Origin: Naematelia aurantialba
Taxonomy: Eukaryota > Basidiomycota > Tremellomycetes > Tremellales > Naemateliaceae
Direction of reading: 5' to 3'
Assembly: GCA_021527695.1 (NCBI GenBank)
Contig: JAKFAO010000001.1
Location: 2,170,001-2,234,000, forward strand
Length of the DNA: 64,000 bases
The notes under the pieces were generated by a model. That model did not search any database. It was not told the origin of the DNA and worked only from the letters and a program-made list of their open reading frames with translations. Position 1 is the stretch's first letter; each line of letters opens with the position of its first letter. Below are positions 48,651 through 59,224 of this stretch, piece after piece. The position numbers and the translations under genes were made by a program.

Positions 48651-50167
48651 ATGCTCGTGCGCCGCCTATACTCGTCCGCGACGGCGCGGCAGGCCGCATC
48701 GCGGATCTCGTCTCTCAACGGCTCGCCGTCGCCGTCGTCCCACGTCAAGGTCGATGCCCCGCAAGGCATCGTCACTCGAGGTCGACTGAAGCCCTCCGGC
48801 AGCTACTCGATTGGCACGCGGCTACTCGCTGCAAAGCTCTCTCGGTCTCCGGCTCCTCCAGCGAAAAAGACAAAGGAGGTCCAGACAGGCAACGCCAACG
48901 CCACCGTGACCGCCAACGCCAACGCCAACGCCAACGCCAACGCCAACGCAAGCGGTAATGCCAACGCCAAAGCCGAGACGGCGTCTGCCGCTGCCTCGAC
49001 ATCTGCGTCTGGCCAGAGCGAGAGCGTCAATGGGGGCGTGTTCTTCTCCACCCGAGGGAGGAGGCGCGCTCGTCGGCGGGCAGACCCGTACCCCGACTTG
49101 GGCAGTGGATTCCAGTTCCAGCCTGTGCGGCTATATCCCGCCCAGGCGGAGCTGCACTTTGCGTACACGCCCTCGCACATGCCTATCCCGATCCACCTCG
49201 GCACGCAGCACTACACCCGCGCGCCGGAACCCCGCCCATCCGCCTCTGTCTCTGCCTCTGTCTCTACCGCCGCCTCTGCCTCTGCCTCTGCCTCCGCCTC
49301 CGCCTCTACCTCTGCGTCGCCCTCGGCGTCTGCACCTGTGGGCAGCGGGGCCTCGCCTGCTTCTGCCGAGTTTGGCTGGATGGACTCTGAGCTCGGGCCG
49401 TTTGTGCTTCCCCCGCAGCCGGCGCCCGCCATCTTCTCCCACCTCTACTCCAACTCCCACGCCGCTGTCACCGACCTGAATGTCCACGCCAGCGCCAACA
49501 GCGGCACCGACAGCGACAGCGACACGTCCACCGCGCACTTGCCGCTCTCCGCCTTCGCAGAGCACCAGCAGCTCGTCTCCTTCCTCCCGGCGTCGGCGCT
49601 GTCCCTGGGCCCCGGGCTCGCGCCGCCGTCCCTGCCGCTCGGAGCGACGTGGGACCGCGTGCTCTCGCAGATGCAAGAACGGCAGCCGACGCGTATCGAC
49701 GTGGCGCCGGCCGACCGGCCTGCGCTGGACGACGCCGTGAGCGGGCTGACGGCGGTCCTGGCGCGCCTGGACGCGGTCGGACGAGGACGCACGCGGCTGC
49801 CCCGCGGGCGCGGGTGCGGACGCCAGGTCGTGGCCATCGTCGATCCAGAGGGCGACGAGCAGTGGGTCGACCTCACGAGCGTCAAGCGCAAGCGGGTCAA
49901 GAAGATGAGCAAGCACAAGTACAAGAAGAGGAGAAAGGTGAGTCCTCTGTCTTCTGTCCCGCCGCAGCCTCCGTCCCACCAATATCGTCAAGGCGAAAAC
50001 CGACTTGAACCCCTCTTGGTTCCGCCAAGCACTCAAACCGCCGTCGTCCAACCAACCCCAGTAACACCCACGCTTCTCATGCCGTAACGCCGGCTCGATA
50101 CGTAGCGATGGACCCACGCTGATGATCGCAGGCACAACGGGCGATGAGGAGGAGGCTGGGCAAGTAG
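48651..50167 (+). CDS. mS38/COX24-like mitochondrial small-subunit protein, greatly expanded
   Basis: Two exons (48651-49937, 50132-50167) give about 440 residues. The N-terminus [20 protein letters not shown] is Arg/Ser-rich without acidic residues, typical of a mitochondrial presequence. The only conserved part is the end: [20 protein letters not shown], then across a 194-nt intron [11 protein letters not shown], the strongly basic block shared by yeast Cox24/mS38 and human AURKAIP1. Between lie low-complexity segments: an (Asn-Ala)n run (48891-48960), a (Ser-Ala)n run (49237-49340) and Pro-rich stretches. Yeast Cox24 is about 110 residues, so this is some four times longer. High GC and dipeptide repeats suggest replication-slippage growth of a tolerant linker. 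Function as mS38 is inferred from the C-terminal block only. Confidence 0.78.
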
Positions 50168-50224
50168 ACGCGTTGCCATGGGCACACGAGAGCATAGGCG
50201 CGTGTATATCAAGCGATGCATCAC

Positions 50225-50283
50225 GTTACTCGAATAGCAAGGCGCAGTGTCCTTGTTACTCGAATAGCAAGGCGCAGTGTCCT
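50225..50283. repeat. 30-bp direct duplication downstream of the mS38 gene
   Basis: Two near-identical copies (period 30) of a segment starting ttactcgaatagcaaggcgc. Confidence 0.9.
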
Positions 50284-50310
50284 CTTGCGCGGATGGCTGT
50301 CATGCTGGGA

Positions 50311-50472
50311 ATCCAAGGTATCCAAGGTATCCAAGGCATCCAAGGTATCCAAGGCATCCAAGGTATCCAAGGCATCCAAGGTATCCAAGGCATCCAAGGT
50401 ATCCAAGGCATCCAAGGTATCCAAGGCATCCAAGGTATCCAAGGCATCCAAGGTATCCAAGGCATCCAAGGT
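50311..50472. repeat. 9-bp tandem repeat (atccaaggt/c, 18 copies)
   Basis: Eighteen copies of atccaaggY; after the first few they alternate t and c, giving an 18-bp higher-order unit. It lies between the mS38 3' end and the H2B gene 3' end. In protein frames it gives an artificial Gly-Ile-Gln repeat on plus. Confidence 0.97.
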
Positions 50473-50726
50473 ATTTCCGTTTCCGCCGTCCGCCTGGCTA
50501 CGAGCATTCGGCTAACCAACACTCGGTCGCGCTCACACATACACGCCAAATGGCATGGTACTCGCTCACACATACACGCTAATGGCACACTTTGGTATCG
50601 CAGACATGCACACACGGTGCATAAGTGGAGAACATGGAGACGAAAACGAATATAGCCACAATGTACAATTACAATGTACAACCCTTTCTACATCCGGATC
50701 ACCCGCCTCACCCTCGAGCAACCCAC

Positions 50727-51713
50727 TCACTTGCTCGAGGAGGAGAACTTTGTGACTGCCTTGGTGCCTTCTGAGATGGCATGTTTGGACAGCTCTCCTC
50801 TGGTCCAGCGTCAGTGATGCGACGGCAACAAGATGAGAAGCGCCCGCAGGAAATTGGTAGAAGGTCGGATTACCTCGTTGTGAGAACAGGGGGGGTGGGT
50901 TGCCCGGAATGTTGGAGGGCCAGAGCGACCAGGGAGAGAAAGAGTGGGAATGGGTGCAGCGGGAGGGAGGGAGAGAGGAGACACGACGTACGGGAGGATG
51001 AGCCGGACTGCAGTCTGGATCTCGCGCGACGAGATTGTCGAGCGGTGGTTGTACTGCGCGAGCCTGGATGCCTCTGTTGCGATGCGCTCGAAAATGTCCG
51101 AGACGAATGAGTTGAGGATCGCCATGGCTTTGTTGCTGTTGGGTGTCAGGAGGGGACTGAGAGAGACGGGAGAGGGACACCAAGAGGGAAGGGAGAGAGA
51201 ACGACAGAACGACAGAATATAGGACGGAGGCCGGGTCGATGTGAAGGCGCACTCACGAGATACCGGTATCAGGGTGAACCTGCTTCAACACCTTGTAGAT
51301 GTACGACGCGTACGTCTCGCTCCTCTTCTTGGAGCGCTTCTTGCCGCCTTCAGCTTTGGCTGCCGAGGTCTTGGCTGCCTGAGGGGCGTTGCATCAGCGA
51401 TTGGGAGTTGGTGTGGTGTGGCCACAAGCAGGAGAAAGTCAAGGACAGGACCCGATTCCAACGAGCAAACCCGCACGAGCACGAGGTCAAGCGACAGAGG
51501 CGAAGTCGAGAGGTCGAGAGGAGACAACCAACTCACCTTGGCAGGCGCTTTCGACGCTGCTGGGGCTTTGGTCGCAGCCGGTGCTTTGGAAGCCTGCGAT
51601 GCGGGCGCCTTGGACGCGACGGACGACTTGGGAGGCTACAGGCGACAGACAAGCGTCAGCGGGCTGCGGGGCGACGTGAGCCGGCAAGGACGCCGAAGCA
51701 TGGAACTCACCAT
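50727..51713 (-). CDS. HTB: Histone H2B (copy A), intron directly after the start codon
   Basis: Core histone. Exon 1 is only the ATG (51711-51713); a 75-nt intron (51636-51710) follows, then [20 protein letters not shown] in the basic tail, [20 protein letters not shown] after a second intron, [20 protein letters not shown] (alpha-1), [20 protein letters not shown] (alpha-2) and [20 protein letters not shown]. The end is [13 protein letters not shown], keeping the lysine equivalent to the yeast K123 ubiquitylation site. Compared with copy B it has an Ala/Lys insertion in the tail, Ser for Thr in KKRSKK, QTAVR for QTSVR, and Phe for Tyr beside the ubiquitylated lysine. Same strand as copy B, whose 3' end lies about 700 bp upstream of this start. 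Confidence 0.95.
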
Positions 51714-52411
51714 TGTGGATCGGGTTGGAGGGTGGTGCAAAGTTGATCAGGAGGTTTGGACGAGGTTGTAATGGACGGATGGGTGACAAGGCAAAGACTT
51801 TACTCAAGGACAGAGAGGGAGATATACCAACAGGCAGTCGTGACGCGTCTCTGTGCTGCATAAACAGGCAACGTCACGAGTTCCTGAATGAAATCACATT
51901 AGGCGTCAAGTTCATAACGTAGGCCCGCGTGACGCTTCGGAGGCCTATCACAGGACTGGTCGGTAAACATGGACAGGAAGCCAGTGCGGCTGAACCCAGC
52001 ATGGGTGTTGGGACGGCAGTACACATGATCGGCCAGCGGTTTACAGCTTCCACGCCGTCAGTGTCGATGAGACTCGGGCGCGCAGTCGTTCAGCAGGAGC
52101 GGGATTGGGCCCGACAAGCTATGCGAGTAGTTATCAGAATAGGCAACTGCCCTCGTAACGCCAGACATCAAGCTTGAAAAATACAAACGTTCTAGCCAAA
52201 CAAAGACTGCCCGCAGACACGACCACGACCAGACGGCGCACACTCCGCAACAGGTGCTGAACAGACATGGTTCATCTCGAAATGAAGTATCAAAAAACGA
52301 AGTATGAAAGGCACACTTCTCCGAGGAGAAGGCGAGCGAACCGCGACTCCCTCCCATCCCTAGTCTACACCCGCCGACACCCGCGCCCCAAGCATGTCCT
52401 CTCGGCACCCA
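51714..52411. promoter_or_regulatory. Region between the two H2B genes (promoter of copy A)
   Basis: About 700 bp. It contains aagttcataacgt at 51908-51920, a weak relative of the aagttcggacgt core in the H2A/H2B promoter (two mismatches). No coding exon seen. Confidence 0.45.
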
Positions 52412-52987
52412 TTACTTGGACGACGAAGAGTACTTGGTGACGGCCTTGGTGCCCTCCGAGATGGCGTGCTTGGAAAGCTCACCACTAGAGACTGTCAGTG
52501 GTCGAATCTCTGGAGAGAGACAGGATGCTCACGGGAGGATCAGGCGGACCGAGGTCTGGATCTCGCGGGAAGAAATGGTAGATCGGTGGTTGTACTGCGC
52601 CAGCCTGGAAGCCTCGGTCGCGATCCGCTCAAAGATGTCCGAGACAAACGAGTTGAGGATAGCCATGGCTTTGTTGCTGTCCTCCGTCAGCGACTGACGA
52701 TCGCTTCAAGGGGAACAGACTCACGAGATACCAGTGTCGGGGTGGACCTGCTTCAACACCTTGTATATGTACGAAGCGTAGGTCTCCGACCTCTTCTTGG
52801 TGCGCTTCTTGCCACCCTCGGCCTTTGCGGCAGAAGTCTTCGCAGCCTGGGTGGTTGGGTCAGCACACGCACAGCGAGGAAGGGACGTGGTAGCGAGACG
52901 TACCTTGGCGGGAGCCTTGGATGCGGCAGGGGCCTTGGAGGCGGTCGAGGCGGGAGCCTTGGCAGCGACGGATGACTTGGGGGGCAT
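52412..52987 (-). CDS. HTB: Histone H2B (copy B), paired divergently with H2A
   Basis: Core histone, starting [20 protein letters not shown] at 52987 with no intron after the ATG. Then [80 protein letters not shown] and the end [13 protein letters not shown] with the ubiquitylation lysine. Three introns sit at the same places as the last three of copy A (after APAK, after DTGIS, within the proline of LILP), so the genes are paralogues differing by the start-codon intron. Divergent from H2A with 577 bp between starts, the usual H2A-H2B arrangement in fungi; this copy is therefore probably the ancestral partner. Confidence 0.96.
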
Positions 52988-53250
52988 GGTGAGTTGGTGT
53001 TGGGTTGGGGGTTGGGTGTGGAAAGAGCGAGTAGTAAACGGTTGGGTGGATGAAGGGGGGGAAATTCAAGAACGCGAGACGACGCGAGTTTAAGAATGCT
53101 TTCGACAGGGGACAACACCACAGGAAATGTGATGGCGTACAGGCGAGACGAGTAACAACACGCTCTAGTACTCTCTGCTGCTTGTTGCCCCTCGCCGAAA
53201 TGGTCTCTCTACCCCCCAGCGGGCAAACGCGCCATTACGACCGAGCCCGC

Positions 53251-53316
53251 TGACGTCCGAACTTTTTCATGATCTTTGTTTCCACCCCCCACGTAGCGTG
53301 AAAAGTTCGGACGTCA
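53251..53316. promoter_or_regulatory. Long inverted repeat in the H2A/H2B promoter
   Basis: Left arm tgacgtccgaactttttca (53251-53269) and right arm tgaaaagttcggacgtca (53299-53316) are reverse complements apart from one extra T; the spacer is 29 bp. Each arm ends in TGACGT/ACGTCA. The symmetry suits a site bound in both orientations to drive both histone genes, though no factor can be named from sequence. Confidence 0.85.
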
Positions 53317-53448
53317 TCCTGTTTGCCTCCATTCAAAAGCGAGTTTACACGTCTCTCTGTCCAACGGCTGTTTGTTGCACAACTCGAGGTGACGCTGCGA
53401 CATTCTCATCATCCGGCTGCTGGCTAGACACGCGTCGCTCCAACCGTT

Positions 53449-53454
53449 TATAAA
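53449..53454 (+). promoter_or_regulatory. TATA box of H2A
   Basis: TATAAA inside gtttataaatctcc, about 110 bp upstream of the H2A start codon. Confidence 0.7.
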
Positions 53455-53564
53455 TCTCCAGCGACCTTTGGTCTCTGGCCCTTTCCTCAACAAGTCTATT
53501 TTTCAGCACCCACCCCCGCTTTCACCTCACCTTTACCCAACCCAAACCCCCCCAACGCTTCACA

Positions 53565-54135
53565 ATGTCTGGCAAAGGCGGCAAGTCTGGCACCGAGGCC
53601 AAGTCCTCTTCGCGATCGTCCAAAGCTGGTCTCCAGTGTGAGTTGCTTTGCCCTCGTCGCCGTCGCCGTCGCTGCTTTGGCACCTCCCCACTCATGGCCA
53701 CGTACTGACTCGCACAGTCCCCGTCGGTCGTATCCACCGTCTGCTCAAGCGAGGCAACTACGCCCACCGTGTCGGTGCCGGTGCACCCGTCTACCTCGCT
53801 GCCGTCCTCGAGTGTAAGCTTTACTGGTGCTTCTCCCCTTGGCAGTCGTCTGATGCTCTGATAGACCTCGCCGCCGAGATCCTCGAGTTGGCCGGCAACG
53901 CCGCCCGTGACAACAAGAAGACCCGTGTCATCCCCCGTCACATCCAGCTTGCCGTGAGGAACGACGAGGAGCTCAACAAGCTCCTCGGCACCGTCACCAT
54001 CTCCAACGGTGGTGTCCTCCCCCAGATCCAGCCTTCACTCCTTCCCACCAAGGTGAGCCGCCCTTTGTTCTCGTGGATCCTCGCTGACTGTGACAGACTG
54101 CCAAGAAGGGCGCAAAGGCTTCGCAGGACGTTTAA
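53565..54135 (+). CDS. HTA: Histone H2A with C-terminal SQ motif (H2A.X type)
   Basis: Core histone of 131 residues. [20 protein letters not shown] leads to [40 protein letters not shown] (across an intron), acidic-patch region [20 protein letters not shown] and [10 protein letters not shown]. The tail ends AKASQDV: SQ followed by an acidic and a hydrophobic residue, the site phosphorylated by ATM/ATR-type kinases after DNA breaks. As in other fungi the canonical H2A thus doubles as H2A.X. Introns split Leu-Gln-Phe near residue 24, Glu-Tyr at 56-57, and the tail between PTK and TAKKG. TATA box at 53449. Confidence 0.97.
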
Positions 54136-55983
54136 GCGGCGTGGTGTTTGGCGAGGTAGACAGGGGCAGCGTGGCCCAGAGGGTGTTTCGTATATTCGTT
54201 TTTGCTTTGCTCTTTTCATGCCATCGGACGCGATGCACCTTTCGTGACCTGTACGGTGTCTGTGATGTGTTCATATCGGGTGCACACTTGTGTTGCTTGA
54301 TGCAGAGTTCACTGCGCCCCCTGTCCAGTCAACCTCACTGCGACCAGTTTATATAGCCTGCCATGACTGCTGATATACTGTGCTGTTTATGGCGTGTGAC
54401 ATCCATCCGCCCGGGTCTGACATGGTGGCGCGCTACGCGTCACCCAGCTTTGCCAGTTGCACCGCGCACTGGTTGCACGTCCTGCGCATATAGTGTGCTG
54501 TGGCTCGGAACGCGTACGCCATGTACACCTCATCGCACTTACCGCATGACTGGAGAGCCGTCTGACTGAACATGCAAGACTTGACCCAAAATTCAGGGAC
54601 GACGCCAACGAGTCAGGCGACGAATAAGACTCTCGCGTGGTCCTTGCGCATGGCGACATCTGGCCGAGCTGTTCGGTGTGGTGGACGATGTTGAACGGCT
54701 CTCTGCAGTGAGTGTGAGCTTGTCGTACACGCTTCGGTGCTTCATCGCTGCCGGCGTGTTCATCCGAGGTCAGCCAGTGGGTGGGCGCCGGCTCAGAGGT
54801 GGTCCATTAGTTGCTCCCGTATGAACCTCCCAGCCATATGGTTGATCTCTACTTGAGGGGTACTTATGATGCCGGATGCATGCATTATTGTTCCTCGCGT
54901 GTCTGAAGAGCCTAGCTCTCGATGGGTGTTTCAAGCTCGTTCAGTGCTGTGGCGGACTGCGACATGACAAGCTTCCGAGCGAATCGCCACTCATGGCGAG
55001 TGGGTGGAGTATACGCTCCGGACTGGACTGGGTCTATCCCTCGATGTCACTACTCCCTTCATGCAGCATATTGCTTGTTGGATGGCTCGTAGCGCAGTAT
55101 CTACATGTATCGAGCCGGTCGGGCAGTGCATCCCGCAGTGTGAGCAAGTCCGCTCGCTGGTTTAGTACCACGTCGTGAGTATGAATTCGCCACTCATGCC
55201 TAGGTACGACGTTTGCTTCTCGGCCGTTCTTGCCTGCGCGTGCTTTCATCTACGAGAGAGCGTATGACCTCTTCTGCTCCTCTAGCCCCTGTCTGTTCGG
55301 CGAAGCTGGGGGATATATCGAGAGAGAGCAGCGGCGAGACCAGGTCTGGTGAGTCTGGTAGTATGTGCTTTGTCGCTGGTGTCGTGGATCTCGTGGTATG
55401 TGATCAGACATCGTTGTTCGGTGTCAAGCAACTATTCCAGTTTCACTCCCATGCTTGATGCCAATAACAGTGATGCCAATCACAGTGTTAGGATGTGGCC
55501 TTCAGGTGACACGACGCGACGCCAGACCAACATAGTCAGGCTATATTCTCTCTGCCATCAGAGACACGACAGCTGCGTCGTTGAAGACGATCTGTCAGGC
55601 TCATGCTGCCTCTGACTCGATACTCACACTGAATGGACACGGGCACTAACACCGGCACTGACGTGGATGTCGACACTGACACTGACACTGTCGGGATAAT
55701 ATTCCTGTGTCCGCCCACAATAATCTTGTACTGCACGTCGAGACAATAAGATGCCCAGATAAGATACCTGGATGCAAAACGGTTAGATAAGATGCCTGAC
55801 GAGACGCCTGATGAGATGCCTAGATGCATACATACACATGCCCCAACTCTACACTGCAGGCCAGCACCTCTACAGCCAATATAACTCCTCTGCCTCGCAG
55901 GCGTCTCGCCATCCACCGTACACAGCACACCGCGACCGAACCGCGTCGCGCACACCACGCTGAACGAGCCAGCCCCGCTCGTA
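54136..55983. other. Convergent intergenic region, H2A and UTP7
   Basis: About 1.85 kb in which no conserved coding sequence is recognisable. Small imperfect repeats occur: gatgccaataacagt/gatgccaatcacagt (about 55458-55487), a cactga run (55665-55690) and gataagatgcctg variants (about 55748-55825). Confidence 0.55.
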
Positions 55984-58255
55984 TCACCCGAACCGCGCCA
56001 GCGCGCCGCCCTCACGCGCGAGCTGCCCACTCGCGATTTTCCGCCTCGTTTCTTCCTGTTGCCGCTGTTTCGCGACCTTGGCTTTCATTGCCAACTGCAC
56101 CCGTCAGCACCAGCACGCACGAGTGATACAGATACCCAGAGGAGCACGTACCAGGGAATCATCGACGACGTTGCGCTTGTTCTTCTTCTTCAGGTACCGC
56201 TTCATGCTCCCGCCCTTTCCGCGCATCTTGCGCCTCTTCTTCTCTCCACCGCCACCGCCCTCCCCGCCCTCGCCAGCACTCCCGCTCCCGTCCTCCCCCT
56301 CTCCCTCCCCCTCTCCACCCTCGCCGTCCTCGCCGTCCCTCCCACGCCGCGACGTGCCTGCCCCCTCGTCCTCACCAGCCTTGCCGTCTGCGCGAAGACG
56401 CTCGAGACGCCCTAGCTGGCGATAAGAGCGTCCCTCCCTCTCGGCATACGTCTCCCCGCCCTTGCTCTCCTTCACGCGTCCCAGGAAGTCCGCGTCCATC
56501 GTGATCAGTTCCGGGCGGATCTTCTCCAGCACGCCCCGGACCTCGCGTTCTCTCCGACGCGAGTACGTCTCAAAGACATCGGCCTCCGCGCTGTCAAAGT
56601 TGGGCTCGCCGGCTCCAGGAACGAGGAGCGACGAGATGCCCTTCTCGTGGCCTACTGCAAGGACGTCGTCGAACGGACAGAAGCGGGCTCTCGACGCGCT
56701 CAGCCCAGGCAGCGCCAGCGAGAGATACGACGACGGTGTCTTTGCCGATCCCAATCCTGATCCCGATCTCCACGCAGATGTAGACGCAGACGCAGACGAA
56801 GACTCGGCCTTGACCGCGGAAGACGAGGCGTACAGGTCGCGGTAAGTCGCGACGCCGCCTTTTCCGCCCACCGCCAGCACCCCTTGTCCCGAATAGTCGA
56901 GGCACGTAGGCGTATGCCGCACGCGCCAACCGCGCACCTCGGTCCCCCACATCCTGGCGTCCCAGACTTTGACGGTCCCGTCCATCCCAGCGGTCGCGAC
57001 GTACCGCCCCGCACTGGCCGCACTGGGATCCACCGCGATGGCCGTCACGGGGCCGCGGTGGGCGAGCAGCTTGACGTGCGGCGTGGTGAGGTTGGGTGAC
57101 CACAGCGTCATGGTCCCGTTGCTATGGCCCGCGTGGATGATGGCGGAATGTGGGTTTTGCGCAAACGACGACGGCGCGCCGAGGTGTGTCGGGATCTGCG
57201 TGAGCAGGGTGCCGATAGACGTGTCGTGGTATTTAATGTATCCTGCGTTGCCCTGTCCGCCCACGCGTCAGAACTACTCGCGACACGACAGCGAAAGTGA
57301 CGCAGCGACTCACGATGGAGACAAGGAGGTAGTGGTACGGCAGGAACTCGAGGTGGGTCACATCGATGTGTTGCTTGAGCTTGCTGTTTCGGATCAGTCA
57401 TGCCACGCGGGTGCACTTCCAGGCAGGCGACGCACTGTATCTCCACGCCATCCTGGTCGTAGATGAAGACGTATTTCTTCTGTGCCACGGCATAGAATGC
57501 CTCGCTGTGCAGGAACCTGAGTGGAGGCTGTCAGCTGCAGCCGTCTAATGGCACCCGATGCCGAAGCCCTGAAGCGCCGACCGGGACCCACTTGATGTCC
57601 CGCACTGTTTCTCGAAGCTGGATTTCCGAATGAAGACGCCCAGCCTGCCAATCGAACGTCGCTACGTGCCCTCTCGACGACGCTATTGCCAGGTGTCTAA
57701 CACGTCTTTAGCGTCTTAATCGTCGACAGGGACGACGGCGACTCACCGTCCGTTTCTCGTATAGTCGACCTTGTAGCTGCCCATGCCTTCCAACTTGAGA
57801 TCAAACTTCTTGGCACCACTGGCCACCCCGACCTCGCGCACAATCTCCTCTTGGCGCACCTTCCACGTCCGCTCTCCCTCGTCTTCGTCGACCTCGATCC
57901 CGCCGGCCCCTCCAGCCAGCGGTGCATTCAGCCACTCGTTGACCTCGTCGCGCTCGACCCTGGCCCGCTTGACACTGACGTCGTTCCGCGCGACCTTGGC
58001 CCGCAGCTTCTTATCACTGATACGTGCCGTCGAAGGGTCTGGACGGATCGCAGCATCAGACGAACCGGTAGGCAGGGATGCATGGTGGAATGATCGGGGC
58101 AGGCGGGTGGACGAGAGAATCGAGTGCGTAGATGGATCGATAGCCTCTTTGTCGGGTCCGCGATCCACTGTCTTGTGGGGCTGAGGCGCTCTTCTGGGCA
58201 GAGGCTTTTGCCGTTTCGCCTTTAGCGGCGGCGCAGATGCGAGGAGGGCGTCCAT
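55984..58255 (-). CDS. UTP7: UTP7 (WDR46), WD40 protein of the small-subunit processome
   Basis: Nucleolar factor needed for 18S rRNA maturation. It starts MDALLASAPPLKAKRQKPLP with a basic N-terminus. Then GAKKFDLKLEGMGSYKVDYT, HLAIASSRGHVATFDWQAGR and SEIQLRETVRDIKW, FLHSEAFYAVAQKKYVFIYD, THLEFLPYHYLLVSI and a long exon (57264-56132) with AGYIKYHDTSIGTLLTQIPT, HVKLLAHRGPVTAIAVDP and DGTVKVWDARMWG. The diagnostic UTP7 C-terminal block is present: LVPGAGEPNFDSAEADVFET, then RRREREVRGVLEKIRPELIT. A Glu/Gly-rich stretch (56260-56350) and a Lys-rich KRYLKKKNKRNVV follow. The last exon reads LAMKAKVAKQRQQEETRRK and ends GGALARFG. A Ser/Ala insertion between blades (about 56760-56830) looks like low-complexity expansion. 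Divergent from H3. Confidence 0.92.
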
Positions 58256-59224
58256 CGAGGCTGCCCAGTGGTGGATTGGACAACTCGCCTGTGCTCGGAC
58301 TCGTAGATTCGAGGTGGACTTCGGTCCAGTTCAACTTTTTGCCGGCGATGACGTGGTATTGATCAGACGAGGTGGTGGCAATTAATGATCCGTCTTCTTC
58401 CGCCGCATCGAATACTCGACGGTACTACACCAGTGTTGACAGCGCAGGATGTCGTCGTCTTGGCAGGCTACAGACTGTCCCTCAGCATGTACACGGCAGC
58501 GAGCCGAGCATGGAGCAAACTGCAGCAAACAAAACAGAGTCGGCATGTTGTTGTACCAAGAGGTTTTACAGACTTGAGACGTCTGGACACCGTAGCATAT
58601 GTAGCATGTAGTGTCTGGAGCACGCTATCGATGCCTCATGCACTATGAATGCTGGCTGCGTTGCACCGTACAGTGCATGGTGCATCAGACTGCTATGCTC
58701 ACACGGGCTTACTGGACTGCATCGATTGCGTGAACGAGTCCCAACATCCACATCCCACTCTTTGACGCGACTGACTTTGACGCGCTCTTGCTTTTCTTCT
58801 TGCAGATCTTCCGTCGCTCTCCCGCTCCTCTTCTCCGTTCCCCCTTCTGCAACTCGCCCGCCTCTCACGCATCCCAAGCAAGCACACGCCATCCCAATGC
58901 ATGCCTGCGTGCACTCCTCTGCTCTGTGCTCGGCGTGAACGCGCCGGGAAACGCCGTGAAACGCCGAATCAGCACGCTCACGTGACCTGATCCTCGCATC
59001 TAATCACCCCGCGCTACTTCCTATCCGCCCGTCTGTTTGTGGCTGTTTTCTTTGTTGGGCGAGTCGAGCGTGACATCGTTGGCGCATCAGTTGGATCGGT
59101 CCCCCAAGGGTACACTTATAACCCACCGCGCCCGTCCCTCTGACCTCCCCCTTCATCCACACCTTTCAACCACCACCACTTTCGTACCCAACCCCAACCC
59201 GAACCCCAACCACCCAACCACACA
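58256..59224. promoter_or_regulatory. Divergent region, UTP7 and histone H3
   Basis: About 970 bp without a supported gene. A TATAA motif at 59117-59121 (acttataaccc), about 105 bp before the H3 ATG, is the likely H3 TATA box; a CACGTG-type word (ctcacgtgac) lies at about 58977. I do not find the inverted repeat seen in the H2A/H2B promoter. Confidence 0.55.

Larger units (their letters stand above)
52988..53564. promoter_or_regulatory. Divergent H2B/H2A promoter
   Basis: 577 bp between the start codons. It contains a 19-bp inverted repeat (53251-53316, listed separately) and a TATAAA box for H2A at 53449-53454, about 110 bp before its ATG. A T/C-rich, then C-rich leader precedes the H2A ATG. 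Confidence 0.75.

Noticed and set aside
49131..50195. 354-codon minus-strand frame opposite the mS38 gene
   Set aside because: High-GC shadow of the repeat-rich plus-strand exon; Arg/Gly-rich with no recognisable domain, while the plus strand has a presequence and the conserved mS38 end.
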